From assembly GCA_951640165.1 (NCBI GenBank), contig OX621265.1, positions 12,227,001-12,291,000 of the forward strand: a stretch of DNA of 64,000 bases, read 5' to 3'. The notes under the pieces are model-generated. The model saw only the letters and a program-made list of their open reading frames with translations. It ran no database searches and was not told the DNA's origin. A program made the translations under genes and the position numbers. The stretch's first letter is position 1; each line of letters opens with the position of its first letter. This document shows positions 1 to 9,743 of this stretch, piece after piece. Origin of the DNA: Pseudoips prasinana. Taxonomy: Eukaryota > Arthropoda > Insecta > Lepidoptera > Nolidae.

Positions 1-56
1 GCGTCCCCTACGTGATAAAATGGGGTGATGATATCCTATGCCATCACCACACAGAA
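1..56 (-). repeat. SIDE repeat, 5' end only, cut by window edge
   Basis: Read on the minus strand this is CTGTGTGGTGATGGC followed by a CATCACCCC block, the same start as RTE-1 at 9744 and as the SIDE copies at 18873 and 51553. Only the first ~55 bases of the unit lie in the window. Confidence 0.6.
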
Positions 57-240
57 AAATATTATAATAATTATTTAACAAAATATAATCACATCATACA
101 GATTGTCACAAAATTAAGATTAAAGTAAGTCATTTCTTTATATAACTCGTTAATTATTAGCTCAACTATTTGTCGTCACTAAACTTTCAAATTTAAAATA
201 TTAAATTTGTTGTACCTACCTAAAAGTAGTTAGGCAATGA

Positions 241-860
241 GGCACCGCACGGGTGCGAGTATACCTACTCCCATCTACACGCTGCTAAGTTGATTGGGTA
301 ATTCAGCTTAACTCGAATAAAACCTTTTCAAGAAGGTAAGCTATTCAAGGGCTTAAGTCATTGAAGGGGTTAACCCCTTCCCGGGGTTACCATAAAAAAC
401 GTGTTAACCCTTTCACTGGGTTTCGAGGCTGTAAGTCAATCAAAGGGTAACACTGCGATACGAGTTACCCAATGAACGGGTTACCCTATCAAACGGCTTA
501 ACTCAGAAGCGGGGTTGTCCGGTCCCTGGCAAAAAGTGTCTGCGGGTGGGTATGTCGGACTCGCACCGCCTAAACATAACATGCCGTGGACTCTTTTGGC
601 GCCTGATGATGGGGGCCCCGGGAACGCGGGTACGCTGCTCCGGTGCCCCCCTTTTGCGCCATGTCCTGTTGGTCGGGACACGTACCCTGGGAGGGCTCGG
701 GATTGCTCTCCCCTATTGCCGGTCCGGCACAGTGAATGTGCCACAGACAGATCGCTGTCTTCCCTGAGCTGCTTTCACGCGGCGGCAATAGAGGTCACTA
801 ACACTGCGACCGCAGCCCCCGGAGAGTTGAGCTACCGGCTGCTGCCAGATATATATACCT
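241..860. repeat. GTTAACCC-motif cluster plus GC-rich repeat block, probably the 5' part of an unidentified LINE
   Basis: Positions 285-500 hold many variants of GGGTTAACCCCTT and GGGTAAC in both orientations. From about 500 to 860 the base composition turns GC-rich. The segment 525-665 is related to 55375-55545: both contain TGTCGGACTCGCAC, TGCCGTGGACT and GCGGGTA(C/T)GCTGCTCCGGTGC. Several short frames are open on both strands but none has a recognisable domain, so I do not call a gene. Assigning it to a LINE 5' region is inference. Confidence 0.45.
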
Positions 861-924
861 AAAAAAAAACTGAATAAAAATTGCTGGGGTGTATTTATTT
901 ATACTTCAGTACTTTTGGAATGTA

Positions 925-1058
925 CAGACGCCAGCACATCAAGCTACCCCTATCTGTCAAACTTCCCCAATTGAAAGTGAACCTTATGCTTTTTGATAAA
1001 GTTGAAAATCTATAAAAGAAATTTGACAGATAGGGGTAGCTGGATGTGCTGGCGTCTG
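925..1058. mobile_element. Foldback MITE, CAGACGCC family, copy 1
   Basis: Near-perfect terminal inverted repeats begin CAGACGCCAGCACATC, with arms of about 35 bp extending through TCTGTCAAA. A TA dinucleotide flanks each end. Related copies are at 26894-27028 and 61191-61310. It has no coding capacity. The TA target fits a Tc1/mariner-mobilised MITE (inference). Confidence 0.8.
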
Positions 1059-1523
1059 TACATAGGCGGACTTAATGCCAAAGGCATTGTACTCCAGTCC
1101 ACAGATGCCGAATTTGACATAACAGCATAAAACCTATAATAGCACATTACCGGGTTATTGCTTGGGGGCGTCGATATATTTCTAATACCTAGATTATATT
1201 AAATATGGAAAATACATTTATACAGGGTGGACGAGGAGTTGACGTTCAGACGCAAAATTTATATACTTTATGATGAGGAGTATCCAAATCACCTCCATGT
1301 ATGTTCTACGATTTTGCGTAGTTTTCGAGATTTTTAATGATCTTTTTTGTAAATTTCACCTAACATCAGTTTTCGATTTTTTTCTCGTTCTATTGTACAT
1401 TTCTGGTTCAGTTTTTTTTGTGGTAACTAATTAGCATAGTTTAACCTAACACTCTAAAAGTATGGTTAATCTAATCATTGCAGAACTGACTAAGAATTTA
1501 TGTAAAAGTTCAAAATTAGGGTT

Positions 1524-2607
1524 ATTCTTATTCTTCTGGTTGCGGCTATTTCCAGTCTCCGGAGGTCCTGGTAACACTGCGTCCAGTGATGAACTATTGT
1601 GCTCGCCGCTCCAACTAAACTTCCCTGTCTAACCCTGCAACATAGATAAATTGCAGAATCTTTTTGGCAGGAGTGTCGATAACATCGTCCTGGTGCAAGA
1701 AGTGTTGGCCCAGGACGGTGTTACGTTTATGCATCAGTGGCTCACAGTGGCAGAGCAGGTGTAGAGGTGTTTCGTCTGCGTTATTGCACAATCTGCACAC
1801 TCTACAGTCTCCGATGCCCACCGTGGATAGGTGTTTCCTGAGACGGCAATGTCCCGTTAGCATCCTAGTTATGATGCATAAGTTCCTCCTATTAAGCGCG
1901 AGGACTTCGTTCGCAGTTTTGCGGTCGTAGCCCTTGATAGCTTTTTTGGAGTGGGTTAAACCTGGAAGTTTGTGCCAGCGTTTAACAGCTTCTTGTTTGC
2001 AATGGTTCCTTAGGGTGAGTTGGACTGTGCTTTTTGGTATTCCGCATATCGGCTCAGGGCCGTATTGGACCAGTTTAGCTCCAGCCCGTGCAAGTTCGTC
2101 GGCACTTTCGTTGCCCTCGATACCCGCATGACCCGGTACCCATCGAAGTATCACCTTGTTCCTAAGGCACAGGGTATTGAGACTGCCAATGCAGTTCATA
2201 ACCAGCCCTGACGTTATAGTGTCAGAATTCAAGGCTAGGAGGGCCGCTTGACTGTCTGAATGGATGTAGATTGTATGATTGACATAGTCTTTTTGCAGGT
2301 TGGCTTCTGCACATACAATGATGGCATAAACCTCTGCCTGGAAAATTGAGGCGTATTTACCCAGATTTTTACTGGCTTTGAATCTGGGTCGTTCCCCAAA
2401 AACTCCACAGCCTACGTCATTTCCCATTTTGGAGCCATCGGTGTACCAAATTAGGCTCCCCTTCTTCCAGGATACTTTGTTGTTAGTCCAGTCGTCCCTG
2501 GAAGGTATCTCCACACAATAATTCTTGGTGCTATTATATTGTGGGGACAAAAAGTCTAGTTTCATGCCTAGTATGGGGTCCTGTTGCACTTGGTCACATA
2601 AAGCCCT
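1524..2607 (-). mobile_element. 5'-truncated non-LTR retrotransposon with RNase H domain
   Basis: An 11-bp direct repeat, AAATTAGGGTT, flanks the insert at 1513-1523 and 2608-2618, and the homologous TIR element at 48468 lacks the insert. On the minus strand the 3' end is A-rich (AGAAGAATAAGAAT), a usual LINE tail. Only the RNase H part of the ORF remains. The reverse transcriptase and endonuclease are lost by 5' truncation. Confidence 0.8.
1615..2589 (-). pseudogene. RNase H domain and C-terminus of a LINE polyprotein (5'-truncated)
   Basis: The open frame of about 324 codons encodes a ribonuclease H fold that would remove RNA from RNA:DNA hybrids during retrotransposition. Visible motifs are WYTDGS (Asp ~51), FQAEVYAI (Glu ~86), IHSDSQAAL (Asp ~112) and the block WVPGHAGIEGNESADELA (His ~154, Asp ~164), so all expected acidic active-site residues are present. 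Near the end is a Cys/His cluster, CRVCRLCN...LLCHC, of the kind that follows RNase H in I/LOA/Outcast-like LINEs. The frame opens at a GTG only 19 bases inside the insertion boundary, with no ATG start. It is the tail of a longer protein and presumably not expressed alone. Clade assignment is inference. Confidence 0.85.
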
Positions 2608-2962
2608 AAATTAGGGTTTCAGCTCAACAGTTTCAACACTCATAAATTTTCAAAGTATCAAAAAGAATTAAAATGGGGAGATTATGGTTTATGATTCGGA
2701 TACAATCTCATTATAAAGTATCTAAATTTTGCGTTTGAATGGCAACTCCTAGGCCACCCTGTATATAACCAAAACTTAGCTAGGATATCTTGTTAATTAA
2801 TACAATATTTACATTAAACTTGGGTATATATAATGAGAATCATAACATTATGTTAATCTTATATATAATTTTGGAATAATATTACTCGTTAACATAACAA
2901 ACTAGTGATTAAGCTTGTTTCTGGGTACTATTATTATATCTACTGTTTGGGTGTTGTTAAAT

Positions 2963-3222
2963 ATAATAATATCCTGGGACATTATTTACACACGGCCATC
3001 TGATCGCAAACTAATCAGAGCTTGTACTGTGGAAACCAGATAACTGATATACATATACTACTTTTCTTTTGTAAATACATACTTTTATAGATAATTACAC
3101 TCAGACTCAGGACAAACAAACATGTTCCGAGTGCTCACAAATATCTGTCCTGGGTGGGAATCGAACCCACGAGCTCTGGCGCGAAAAGCAAGCATTTGCC
3201 AACCACGCCAACAGGCCCGTCG
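2963..3222 (-). repeat. SINE-B copy (tRNA-headed)
   Basis: On the minus strand the unit has a tRNA-like head with a B-box-like GGTTCGATTCCCACCC (here TCGATTCCC), then the body CAAATATCTGT...GACATGTT..., and ends at GTCCCAGGATATTATTAT. This is one of about ten copies in the window. Confidence 0.8.
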
Positions 3223-3227
3223 AATAT

Positions 3228-3310
3228 TCATCATAACAGCTGAAAGAAGTTCACTGCTGGACAAAAGTCTCCCCCAAGAAACACCTTGGGGCCATTATGC
3301 TCCACCGTAT
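3228..3310 (-). repeat. SIDE/RTE-1 3' end fragment
   Basis: The minus strand reads CCCCAAGG...CTCCCCC...GTCCAGCAGTGAACTTCTT then CAGCTGTTATGATGA, matching the terminal ~70 bases of RTE-1 (12860-12925) and of SIDE copies. Confidence 0.6.
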
Positions 3311-3699
3311 AGCTAAACGGCTTTCTAAAATTGAGCAAAAAAAATGAATATGAAATACCTAGGTAGAAAAGATTATTCGCTCACCTGAACATTCCACATA
3401 TATTTCAGGGATCTATATATTACAGAGGTATTGGTTTAAATCTTTTTAACCTATAGCAAAAGAGGTGTGCAAAGACCACACACACTCAAAGTGATCTGAT
3501 AGTTCATAAGATTTTTTACTTTTTTTTATAAATGTTTAACTCATAATTACCCTAACTATGGAACATTGTTGTCTACCTCGGAGGTGGGCGCTAACAGCTA
3601 CGACAGTTTTTCCTAACTAATGTAGCTGCTAACTTACACACAATATTGTATATTATCTGTTTTTTGTTCCAATAAATATTTGTATTTGTAAAAAAAAAA

Positions 3700-3782
3700 A
3701 CAAGATCGTGCCAAATAGAAATCCGTTGTCTCTTCCCACCCCTCTGGGAAACAGGCGGGAGTCTATGTATGTATACAGGTTG
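3700..3782 (+). repeat. LINE-Y 3' end fragment
   Basis: It matches the last ~85 bases of the intact LINE-Y at 43040-43110: GATCGTG..AAAT.GAAATCC, CTCTGGGAAACAGGCG and the TATGTATGTA tail. It is 5'-truncated as usual for LINE insertions. Confidence 0.75.
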
Positions 3783-3789
3783 TCTCAAG

Positions 3790-4310
3790 TTAGTATTATA
3801 TTATTTGTGCCAACTCTTGGAAGCGTCATTCCGACTGAGCCCTTAAGCCCTGCAGCGGCAAAGGAGTCACGACTCGCGATCACCGCCACTTCAATGTTAA
3901 TATTTAAAATAGGTTTACGATAGCCTGTTTAAATGTCGGGAATAATTATTATTTACAGGAGGAACTAATTTAAACGTCTTTGCATCTCCTTTTATAGACG
4001 CAGAATCAATTTCGTCAATCTTCTGTTAGCGAGGTATTCTGGATACTTCCCAGGTGACAGAATGACTGTGGAACTAGTGTGAATTCCCTACTTCGACGAA
4101 CTTGTCAGAGTTTCACAGCCGAATGATAACCTCAATTAGTGGTAACATCAAAAACCTTTATTAAGTTAAAAAAAAAACTTTAGAGGTGTCATCATCAGAA
4201 GTTATTTCTTATTATTTGTTATGTACAAACCTGTATACACTCAACAAAAATAATCGTCGCGATACCACACTGTTCAATGCGAAATAGAAATGAAAATATC
4301 TGGCTTGCTT
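3790..4310. other. No recognisable feature
   Basis: Mixed-composition sequence with no long open frame and no match to the repeat families recognised elsewhere in the window. Confidence 0.5.
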
Positions 4311-4317
4311 TCTATAA

Positions 4318-4341
4318 GAGAGAGAGAGAGAGAGAGACAGA
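4318..4341. repeat. (GA)n microsatellite
   Basis: An almost pure GA run with one interruption (GACAGAG) at its end. Confidence 0.9.
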
Positions 4342-4490
4342 GAAACATGCGCACGCCGCACAGCTGCAAAAAGTGTCGTGACAACTTTTCGTAAGAATTT
4401 TTTCCGTCTAGCCCCCTTTCACAACGCGCGATAAGGAACTTCGTTCCAATACGTTGGAGAATATCAATTCGACCGAATGCATGTCTACAC

Positions 4491-4592
4491 ATATGTTACA
4501 TACATACATAGCTCACGCCTGTGTTCGCAGAGGGGTAGGCAGAGACAACGGACTTCCATTTGTCACGATCCTTTCGCCTCGTTTAGCGTCAT
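4491..4592 (-). repeat. LINE-Y 3' end fragment
   Basis: The minus strand carries the LINE-Y C-terminal coding sequence (GATCGTGACAAATGGAAGTC), the sequence around the stop, and a TATGTATGTATGT tail at the left edge. Confidence 0.75.
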
Positions 4593-4711
4593 TTACATAT
4601 AATTTTCACAATTTTGCCACTATTTGTAATTTTAATAGCTTTTAGTTTATTCGTTAGAGAATAGTTTCAAAAAAGATAATTCTAAGTATTATACTATGCA
4701 ACTATTCTATT

Positions 4712-4898
4712 CATATAAATATATCATTAATGCAAAAGTAATTGAGTATGGATGTTTGTATGTATGTTACCCTTTCATGCAAAAAATACGGAACGGTTTT
4801 TGATGAAACTTTGTAGTAATATAGCTCATATTCTATCCGAATAACACAGGCTATAATTTATATAGTTTGAAGCGGGTGAAACCGCGGGGCACAGCTAG
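4712..4898 (+). mobile_element. Helitron-1-like element
   Basis: The body has GAGTATGGATGTTTGTATG and a typical 3' end: a hairpin AAGCGGGTGAAACCGC, then GGGGCACAGCTAG followed by T. The 5' end is weathered. It has no coding capacity and would depend on a RepHel protein supplied elsewhere (family knowledge). Confidence 0.7.
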
Positions 4899-4955
4899 TT
4901 ACAGTATAGATAAATGTATACAATAGTGTACATTTACTTTCGGAGCTACAGGTTA

Positions 4956-5083
4956 GGCGATTAGCACACTGCCCCGCATGATGCAGCGTAGTGCGTGAGT
5001 GCGTTCATGCATCATGAATGCATGCACACAGAACACGCACTCACGCACTACACTGCATCATGCGGGGCAGTGTGCCAATCGCC
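4956..5083. mobile_element. PIF/Harbinger-like foldback MITE
   Basis: The ends GGCGATTAGCACACTG and CAGTGTGCCAATCGCC are inverted repeats whose arms run about 55 bp (through TGCCCCGCATGATGCAG). TTA lies directly outside each end (4953-4955 and 5084-5086), the 3-bp TWA target duplication typical of PIF/Harbinger transposons. Non-coding. Confidence 0.8.
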
Positions 5084-5310
5084 TTAAAGAATCGATTCCA
5101 GCCTAATAGAAATGGGAAGGAAAACAATGATATAATTGTTTTAAGTACTTGCGTACTATGTACAGAAGGGCTTAAGTACTCAGCTAAACGTCGCGTAGTA
5201 ACAAATTAAGTCTTTGTTATGTTAATAGCTCGAAATCCAGGGTTTTAATTGTTTGCAATTGATTAATTTGTATGTATATTACAATAGGAATAATTACGAT
5301 GTAACTTACC

Positions 5311-5541
5311 CGGTGGAAAATATTATTAGAATTTTCGTCTGTGTGTCTGTTTGTTTGTATGTATGTCCGGGCTAAACTCAAAAATGTGTCAAAAATCATG
5401 TATTTTCTTCGAATTTTGTATGAATTTTACCAAGAGGTCGGGTCAACATATTGGCTACATATTATCACGCTATGACCTACGGGGGAGGAGCTGTGATAAT
5501 TTATAAAGTTTAACGCGGGTAAAACCGAGGGGCACAGCTAG
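5311..5541 (+). mobile_element. Helitron-2 element, 5'-truncated
   Basis: It shares TATGTCCGGGCTAAACTC, AGAGGTCGGGTCAACATA and GGAGGAGCTGTGATAATTT with the full copies at 19969 and 44103. It ends at the hairpin GCGGGTAAAACCG then GGGCACAGCTAG. Confidence 0.75.
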
Positions 5542-5669
5542 TAGTAAATAAAGGTGTAGAAGATAATTAGATTTTAAATTGAAATGTGTAACAAGTCTGT
5601 ACTCATAGCTACACGCCTTGTTGTGACGACACGTTCTCGGAATGCTGGCATATATTTTACCCAACAGAC

Positions 5670-5785
5670 AAATATTGCCATACAGCGTGGCAATGCTGCT
5701 ATTATTCCGGGAACGCAAACGGCACAAAATTTTGTATAAGGTTTTGTTTTAATATTTAATTGTTGTTATAATTTTGTGTGTGTGT
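5670..5785 (+). pseudogene. CR1-Z LINE C-terminal fragment and 3' end
   Basis: The plus strand reads QRGNAAIIPGTQ, the same C-terminal motif (NAAS(I/L)LGT) seen at 32908 and 50545. The rest of the reverse transcriptase is missing. Confidence 0.55.
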
Positions 5786-5969
5786 GAAAGCATTATCCAA
5801 GGAATAATTTCTCCGTTTGTTTGTGAAAAAATTCGTAATAATTTTATTATGAAAATTTAAATCTTAACACTTAGGTGTCTTCCCCTTAACAAATATGACT
5901 AAGGCAAGTCGGTGGACTGTATCTTAGAATTAATTATGTTTATGTAGAAGTATAATATAAAATTACTTC

Positions 5970-6282
5970 AAAATACAAAATCAATATGTAGTGTTAATTT
6001 CGCTAATTGTCAGTTTAATCATGCCGGGATGCAATTTGCACCTTTTTGCATCATTCTGCATCAGTCTCCTTCGAGCACTCGACGAGTTAGCAGCCCTTGG
6101 GAATGGTCCGTGGAGGACTGAAACACGTGTTGGGTATCGTACTGGCGCATGTAATTTGCTTTTTTATATTGTCCTTCTTGCATGTGCACATTTTTGCGGG
6201 CGGGAGGGCGGTGCAAATTGCATCCCGGCATGATTAAACTGACAATTAGCGGAATTAACACTACATATTGATTTTGTATTTT
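5970..6282. mobile_element. Foldback element with 73-bp inverted arms
   Basis: The left arm 5970-6042 and right arm 6210-6282 are reverse complements with about one mismatch, ending in TGCCGGGATGCAATTTGCA. They enclose a 167-bp spacer unlike the arms. There is no coding capacity and no clear target duplication. Confidence 0.8.
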
Positions 6283-6394
6283 GATTGTTATGGATTTCCG
6301 CAAAGTAACGCCTGACTCCATTACTTATAAAATTACTTATTAGTCTCTAGGCTAGATTGTAATACATATAAAGTACTATACTTGGTACTCTAGT

Positions 6395-6750
6395 CTGCCT
6401 CGTTGGTGTAGCGGTAGCGTGTTCACCCGCAGATCCCTGGTCGAGCCAAAAGTGATTTTGGGACTTTTCTGTAAAAAGACAAAATTCTCAGCATCAGCCC
6501 GAAGTCTGGGAGTTAGCGGAATTATACCCCTGTGCCTCGGAGAGCACGTATAGCCGTCGGTCCTGTGCCTGACCTCTTTCCGGTCGTGTCGCTAGGCGTC
6601 CCATCGGATCATGAGAGTGATGTAATAGAAAGTGCTCATGTGTTTGCGCACACACTTGAGCACTATAATATGTCCCGCGCAGATTGCTAATCTCTGTTGA
6701 GACTGGCCTGGGACAGAAATTCGGCTAGGACATTACTTTAGTAAATAAAA
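6395..6750 (+). repeat. SINE-D copy (tRNA-headed, ~350 bp)
   Basis: The head CTGCCTCGTTGGTGTAGCGG resembles an A box and is followed by a degenerate B box near GGTCGAGCC. The body includes CGTCGGTCCTG and TTCCGGTCGTGTCGCTAG. The tail is ATTCGGCTAGGACATTA then an A-rich run. Other copies are at 7733, 16688, 27313 and 50017. Confidence 0.8.
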
Positions 6751-6756
6751 AAATAT

Positions 6757-6990
6757 CTCTGCACCGATACAACTATTCGTCATGGCTTATCTTGCGATAT
6801 TTATTTTATTCGTGACTTAGACTCACCTTATCGCATAGGTATTAATAATTCCTGTACACTTCTAAGAATCTTACCTGGTGATATAACGGCTTAGTTATTC
6901 TGATAACTCATGCTGTCATAATTTCAAGATCCAGCAGAAGATAATGAGGTTAAATAAAAAAATAAAATAAACACTTTTTATTCACATATA
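6757..6990 (-). repeat. Dispersed repeat shared with 50810-51045
   Basis: The reverse complement aligns along its length with 50810-51045, including CTAAGCCGTTATATCACC and CGAATAGTTGTATCG. The adjoining GTGAATAAAAA stretch of the CR1-Z tail also matches, so the repeated unit extends beyond the LINE tail. Confidence 0.7.
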
Positions 6991-7264
6991 TATATTGATA
7001 ATACATAAAATAGTGCCATAATATCAAGTGTGATTTATAATAGTTATTAGTTATTTTTAGTATATATCTTGTTGTTGTTTTCTTGTTTATTGAGACTTTT
7101 CTCCCGCAGTCAAACCGACTGATCGGTTTTGTGGGGTATTTTTCTGGACTTGTGTTTTAATATTAAGGAAACAATAAATAAATAAATAAAATACTTTAAA
7201 AGACCGCTTGTTAGTAGTCCGAACATCAACTAAAATTATAAATAGGAAAGTTTGTCAGTAGTGA

Positions 7265-7381
7265 TGTAAAGAAGTATTGATTCGCAAAAACTACCGGACA
7301 GATTTTGATGAAATATAGCTTATATGTCCGAATAACACATTTATAAGGTGCAAAGTGCGTAAAACCGCGGAGCGCAGCTAG
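7265..7381 (+). mobile_element. Helitron-1 3' part
   Basis: Contains GATTTTGATGAAATATAGC, CCGAATAACACA and the terminus AAAACCGCGGAGCGCAGCTAG followed by T. Its 5' end is lost. Another Helitron starts 8 bases downstream. Confidence 0.7.
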
Positions 7382-7389
7382 TCCTATTA

Positions 7390-7545
7390 TCATACTAATA
7401 TTATAAAGGCGAAACTTTGTGAGTATGTATGTTTGTTACTCTTTCGCGCAAAAACTACCCAACGGATTTTGATGTAACTCTGTAGTAATATAGCTTATAT
7501 ACGTTATATATATTTAACGGGAGTGAAAACGCGCGGCACACATAG
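7390..7545 (+). mobile_element. Helitron-1 element, near full length
   Basis: It begins TCATACTAATATTATAAAG between A and C and ends at a decayed hairpin GAAAACGCGCGGCACACATAG, in which the normal CTAG has become ATAG. About 156 bp, non-coding. Confidence 0.75.
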
Positions 7546-7732
7546 TGATTAGTTCTATTATTAAGTATAACAAATAAACTATATATCAATTCTAGGTACA
7601 AATAGATTATCAGATCATGACTTTGATCGTATGGAATTATAATTTAATTTATGATAGACATTAGTTTTGTATTAAATAGGTAATTTGTTGAAGTTATGAA
7701 TTAACCATTTCACTCTAAATGGTTATTTAAGT

Positions 7733-8233
7733 TCACCCGAGGTCCCCATTAAGAACCGGGAGGTCGGGCCAAAAAGTAATCTCTCATCAGTAAGTATAGT
7801 AATCTCAAAGTAATCTCAGTATCAGCACGAAATATGGGAGTTGGTGGTACTCCGTGCCTCGGAGAGCAGTGCCTCTAGCACGAGTTCCTGTAGTTTACTT
7901 ACTCGATCACACGTACAGTTTCGTCCCATACATTGAGCACCAGAGTTTTAGTTCTTAATAGTTTCCGCGAGAGGCGCTGGTGCTCAATGTATGGGAGGAA
8001 ACTGTACGTGTGATCGCGTAAGTAAACTGCAGGAACTCGTGCTAGAGGCTCAGGTACAGCCGTCGGTCCTGAACCTGACTTCTCCCCAGTTGCGTCGCTA
8101 GTCGTCCCGTCAGAAAGTGCCCTTGTGTTTGCGCACACGCTTGTACACTATAATATGTCCCGTGCAGATGACTAGTATCCATTAAGACTGGCTGCCGTGG
8201 CCAAAATTCGGTTAGGACGACATTATTATTAAC
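7733..8233 (+). repeat. SINE-D copy interrupted by an inverted repeat
   Basis: SINE-D sequence (GTGCCTCGGAGAGCA; then TACAGCCGTCGGTCCTG onward to CGGTTAGGACGACATTA) is split at 7868/8050 by a foldback of 73-bp arms. The tRNA-like head is largely lost. Confidence 0.75.
7871..8049. mobile_element. Foldback insertion inside SINE-D, 73-bp arms
   Basis: Arm 7871-7943 (GCCTCTAGCACGAG... ...GAGCACCAG) and arm 7977-8049 are near-perfect reverse complements with a 33-nt loop. The insertion interrupts the SINE-D body, which is continuous in the copies at 6395 and 27313. Confidence 0.8.
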
Positions 8234-8349
8234 TAGCTATGCCCCGCGGTTTCACCCGCGTTAAAGTGGTTTGGGCCTAAAAGAGTAACAAACATACATC
8301 CATACGTCTATACTCACAAACAACTTCCGCATTTATAATATTAGTACGA
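8233..8349 (-). mobile_element. Helitron-1 element, internally deleted
   Basis: On the minus strand it runs from TCGTACTAATATTATAAATG to the hairpin ACGCGGGTGAAACCGC, GGGGCATAGCTAG and then T. Compared with the 8741 copy about 60 internal bases are missing. Confidence 0.8.
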
Positions 8350-8469
8350 TGTGTACCTCTTAGCGGTTTTGGCAGTGCACGCCGGAATAGCTCGCAGATG
8401 GTAGATTTTTTCCTACTTACTTGACACTTATTGCCATATTTTGGACAATTCACATAATATCTTTATAAA

Positions 8470-8613
8470 TTGCAGCCTATGTGTTATTCTGATGTATAAA
8501 CTATATTATCTTAAAGTTTCATTAAAATCCATTCAGTAGTTTTTACGTGAAAGAGTAACAAACATCCATCCATCCATACTTACACACTTTCGCGTTTATA
8601 ATATTAAGAAGGA
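8470..8613 (-). mobile_element. Helitron-1 element, 3' end lost
   Basis: The minus strand starts TCCTTCTTAATATTATAAAC and carries the GTATGGATGGATGG...TGTTACTCTTTCACG body. It breaks off before the terminal hairpin. Confidence 0.7.
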
Positions 8614-8740
8614 TATGGTAACATAATAGGTATTTAAACATTTCCCGGCCAGTGGCAATATAATAGCCATCACATTTTCAACCCTATTAACTGGTAATAG
8701 AGTTGAAAACGACAAATAGACACTTTAATTTTATTAATCA

Positions 8741-8919
8741 CTAGCTGTGCCCCGCAGTTTTACCCGCGTTAAACTTTATAAATTATATAGCCTTTGTATT
8801 AATCCAGGGTGTCAGCTAACTCCTTACCAAACTTTATTAAAATCGCTCCAGCCGTTTAGACGTGAAGAAGTAACAAACATACACACTCACAAACTTTCGC
8901 CTTTATAATATTAGTGTGA
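8741..8919 (-). mobile_element. Helitron-1 element, full length
   Basis: The minus strand begins TCACACTAATATTATAAAGG and ends AACGCGGGTAAAACTGCGG, GGCACAGCTAG, inserted between A and T. About 179 bp, without any open frame. Confidence 0.85.
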
Positions 8920-9197
8920 TGTATAAAAATACAACGTGAAGAACCGAAATGGTGTGGACCTTTGACTGACTTTCACCCATAATGTGACTAAAGTTACAGG
9001 AAACGGAAAAAATAATAATTACGGGATACTTAACCCTGAAAATAGCATATTCGTGTTCTATTATTCACACGTGCGGTAAAACTTTCCTACCTTACTACAT
9101 AGGCTAAGAGCCCATGATCTTAAAGTGTCCCTCTTAAATATTACTAACTTACAATAAGTATGAAAACAGCTCGATGTCCTACGTGGTGATTTTTCGC

Positions 9198-9388
9198 CTG
9201 TGGCGCAGCGGTTAGTAATAAGATCGTCCTTGGTTCGATTCCCGCGCAGGACAACTATTTGTGTGGCCCATAAATTGATGTTCTGAGTCTGGATGTACTT
9301 TGTGTCCCTCAATTATATGTTTGTAAAGTACCTGCGATACAGGGATTGATTTCCCTAATGCGGGTGTTGTCTTTACAAAAAAATAAAA
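9198..9388 (+). repeat. SINE-C copy (tRNA-headed)
   Basis: The head is GCCTGTGGCGCAGCGGTTAG (A-box-like), then TTGGTTCGATTCCCGCGCAG (B-box-like). The body is GACAACTATTTGTGTG, GTCTGGATGTACTTTGTGTC and GTAAAGTACC. Other copies: 23038, 24650, 28625, 44463 and 59851. Confidence 0.85.
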
Positions 9389-9743
9389 TCCTTCAGATAA
9401 GATGTGGTGAATCAAGTATTATTTGGAGGAAGGTTCTCAATATGGTCCGTATACTTTGTTCGTGGCCAATTATGAAAAAAACTACATACACGCCTTGAAT
9501 ATATCTCGAAGCGATAAATAATTGCGAAAATCGGCTTTAGGTAGTAATGTACATTTAACAATATAATTAATACGCAAATACCTATTCTAGTCTAATGATA
9601 TATATTTCTGTATAAGTCTTAAAGTAAAAAGTGTATGTTATATACAATTTTTTTTGTGTAACTGGAATTACACAAAAAATACCAATCAAATTGATAACCT
9701 CCTCCTTTTGAATTCGGTTAAAAATGTGTGCTATATATTCTTG

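Larger units (their letters stand above)
1223..2761. mobile_element. Non-autonomous TIR transposon, CAGGGTGG ends, split by a LINE
   Basis: Inverted ends of about 75 bp start CAGGGTGG and continue through AGGAGTTG and CGCAAAATTTA. TATA lies on both sides (1219-1222 and 2762-2765). The interior is AT-rich and non-coding apart from a LINE insertion at 1524-2607. A second copy without its left end is at 48468-48791 and supplies the uninterrupted sequence across the LINE site. The superfamily is not resolved. Confidence 0.75.

Noticed and set aside
481..862. Overlapping open frames on both strands, up to 115 codons
   Set aside because: They lie in a GC-rich repeated block also found at 55375-55545 where the frames are not kept; no domain or motif.
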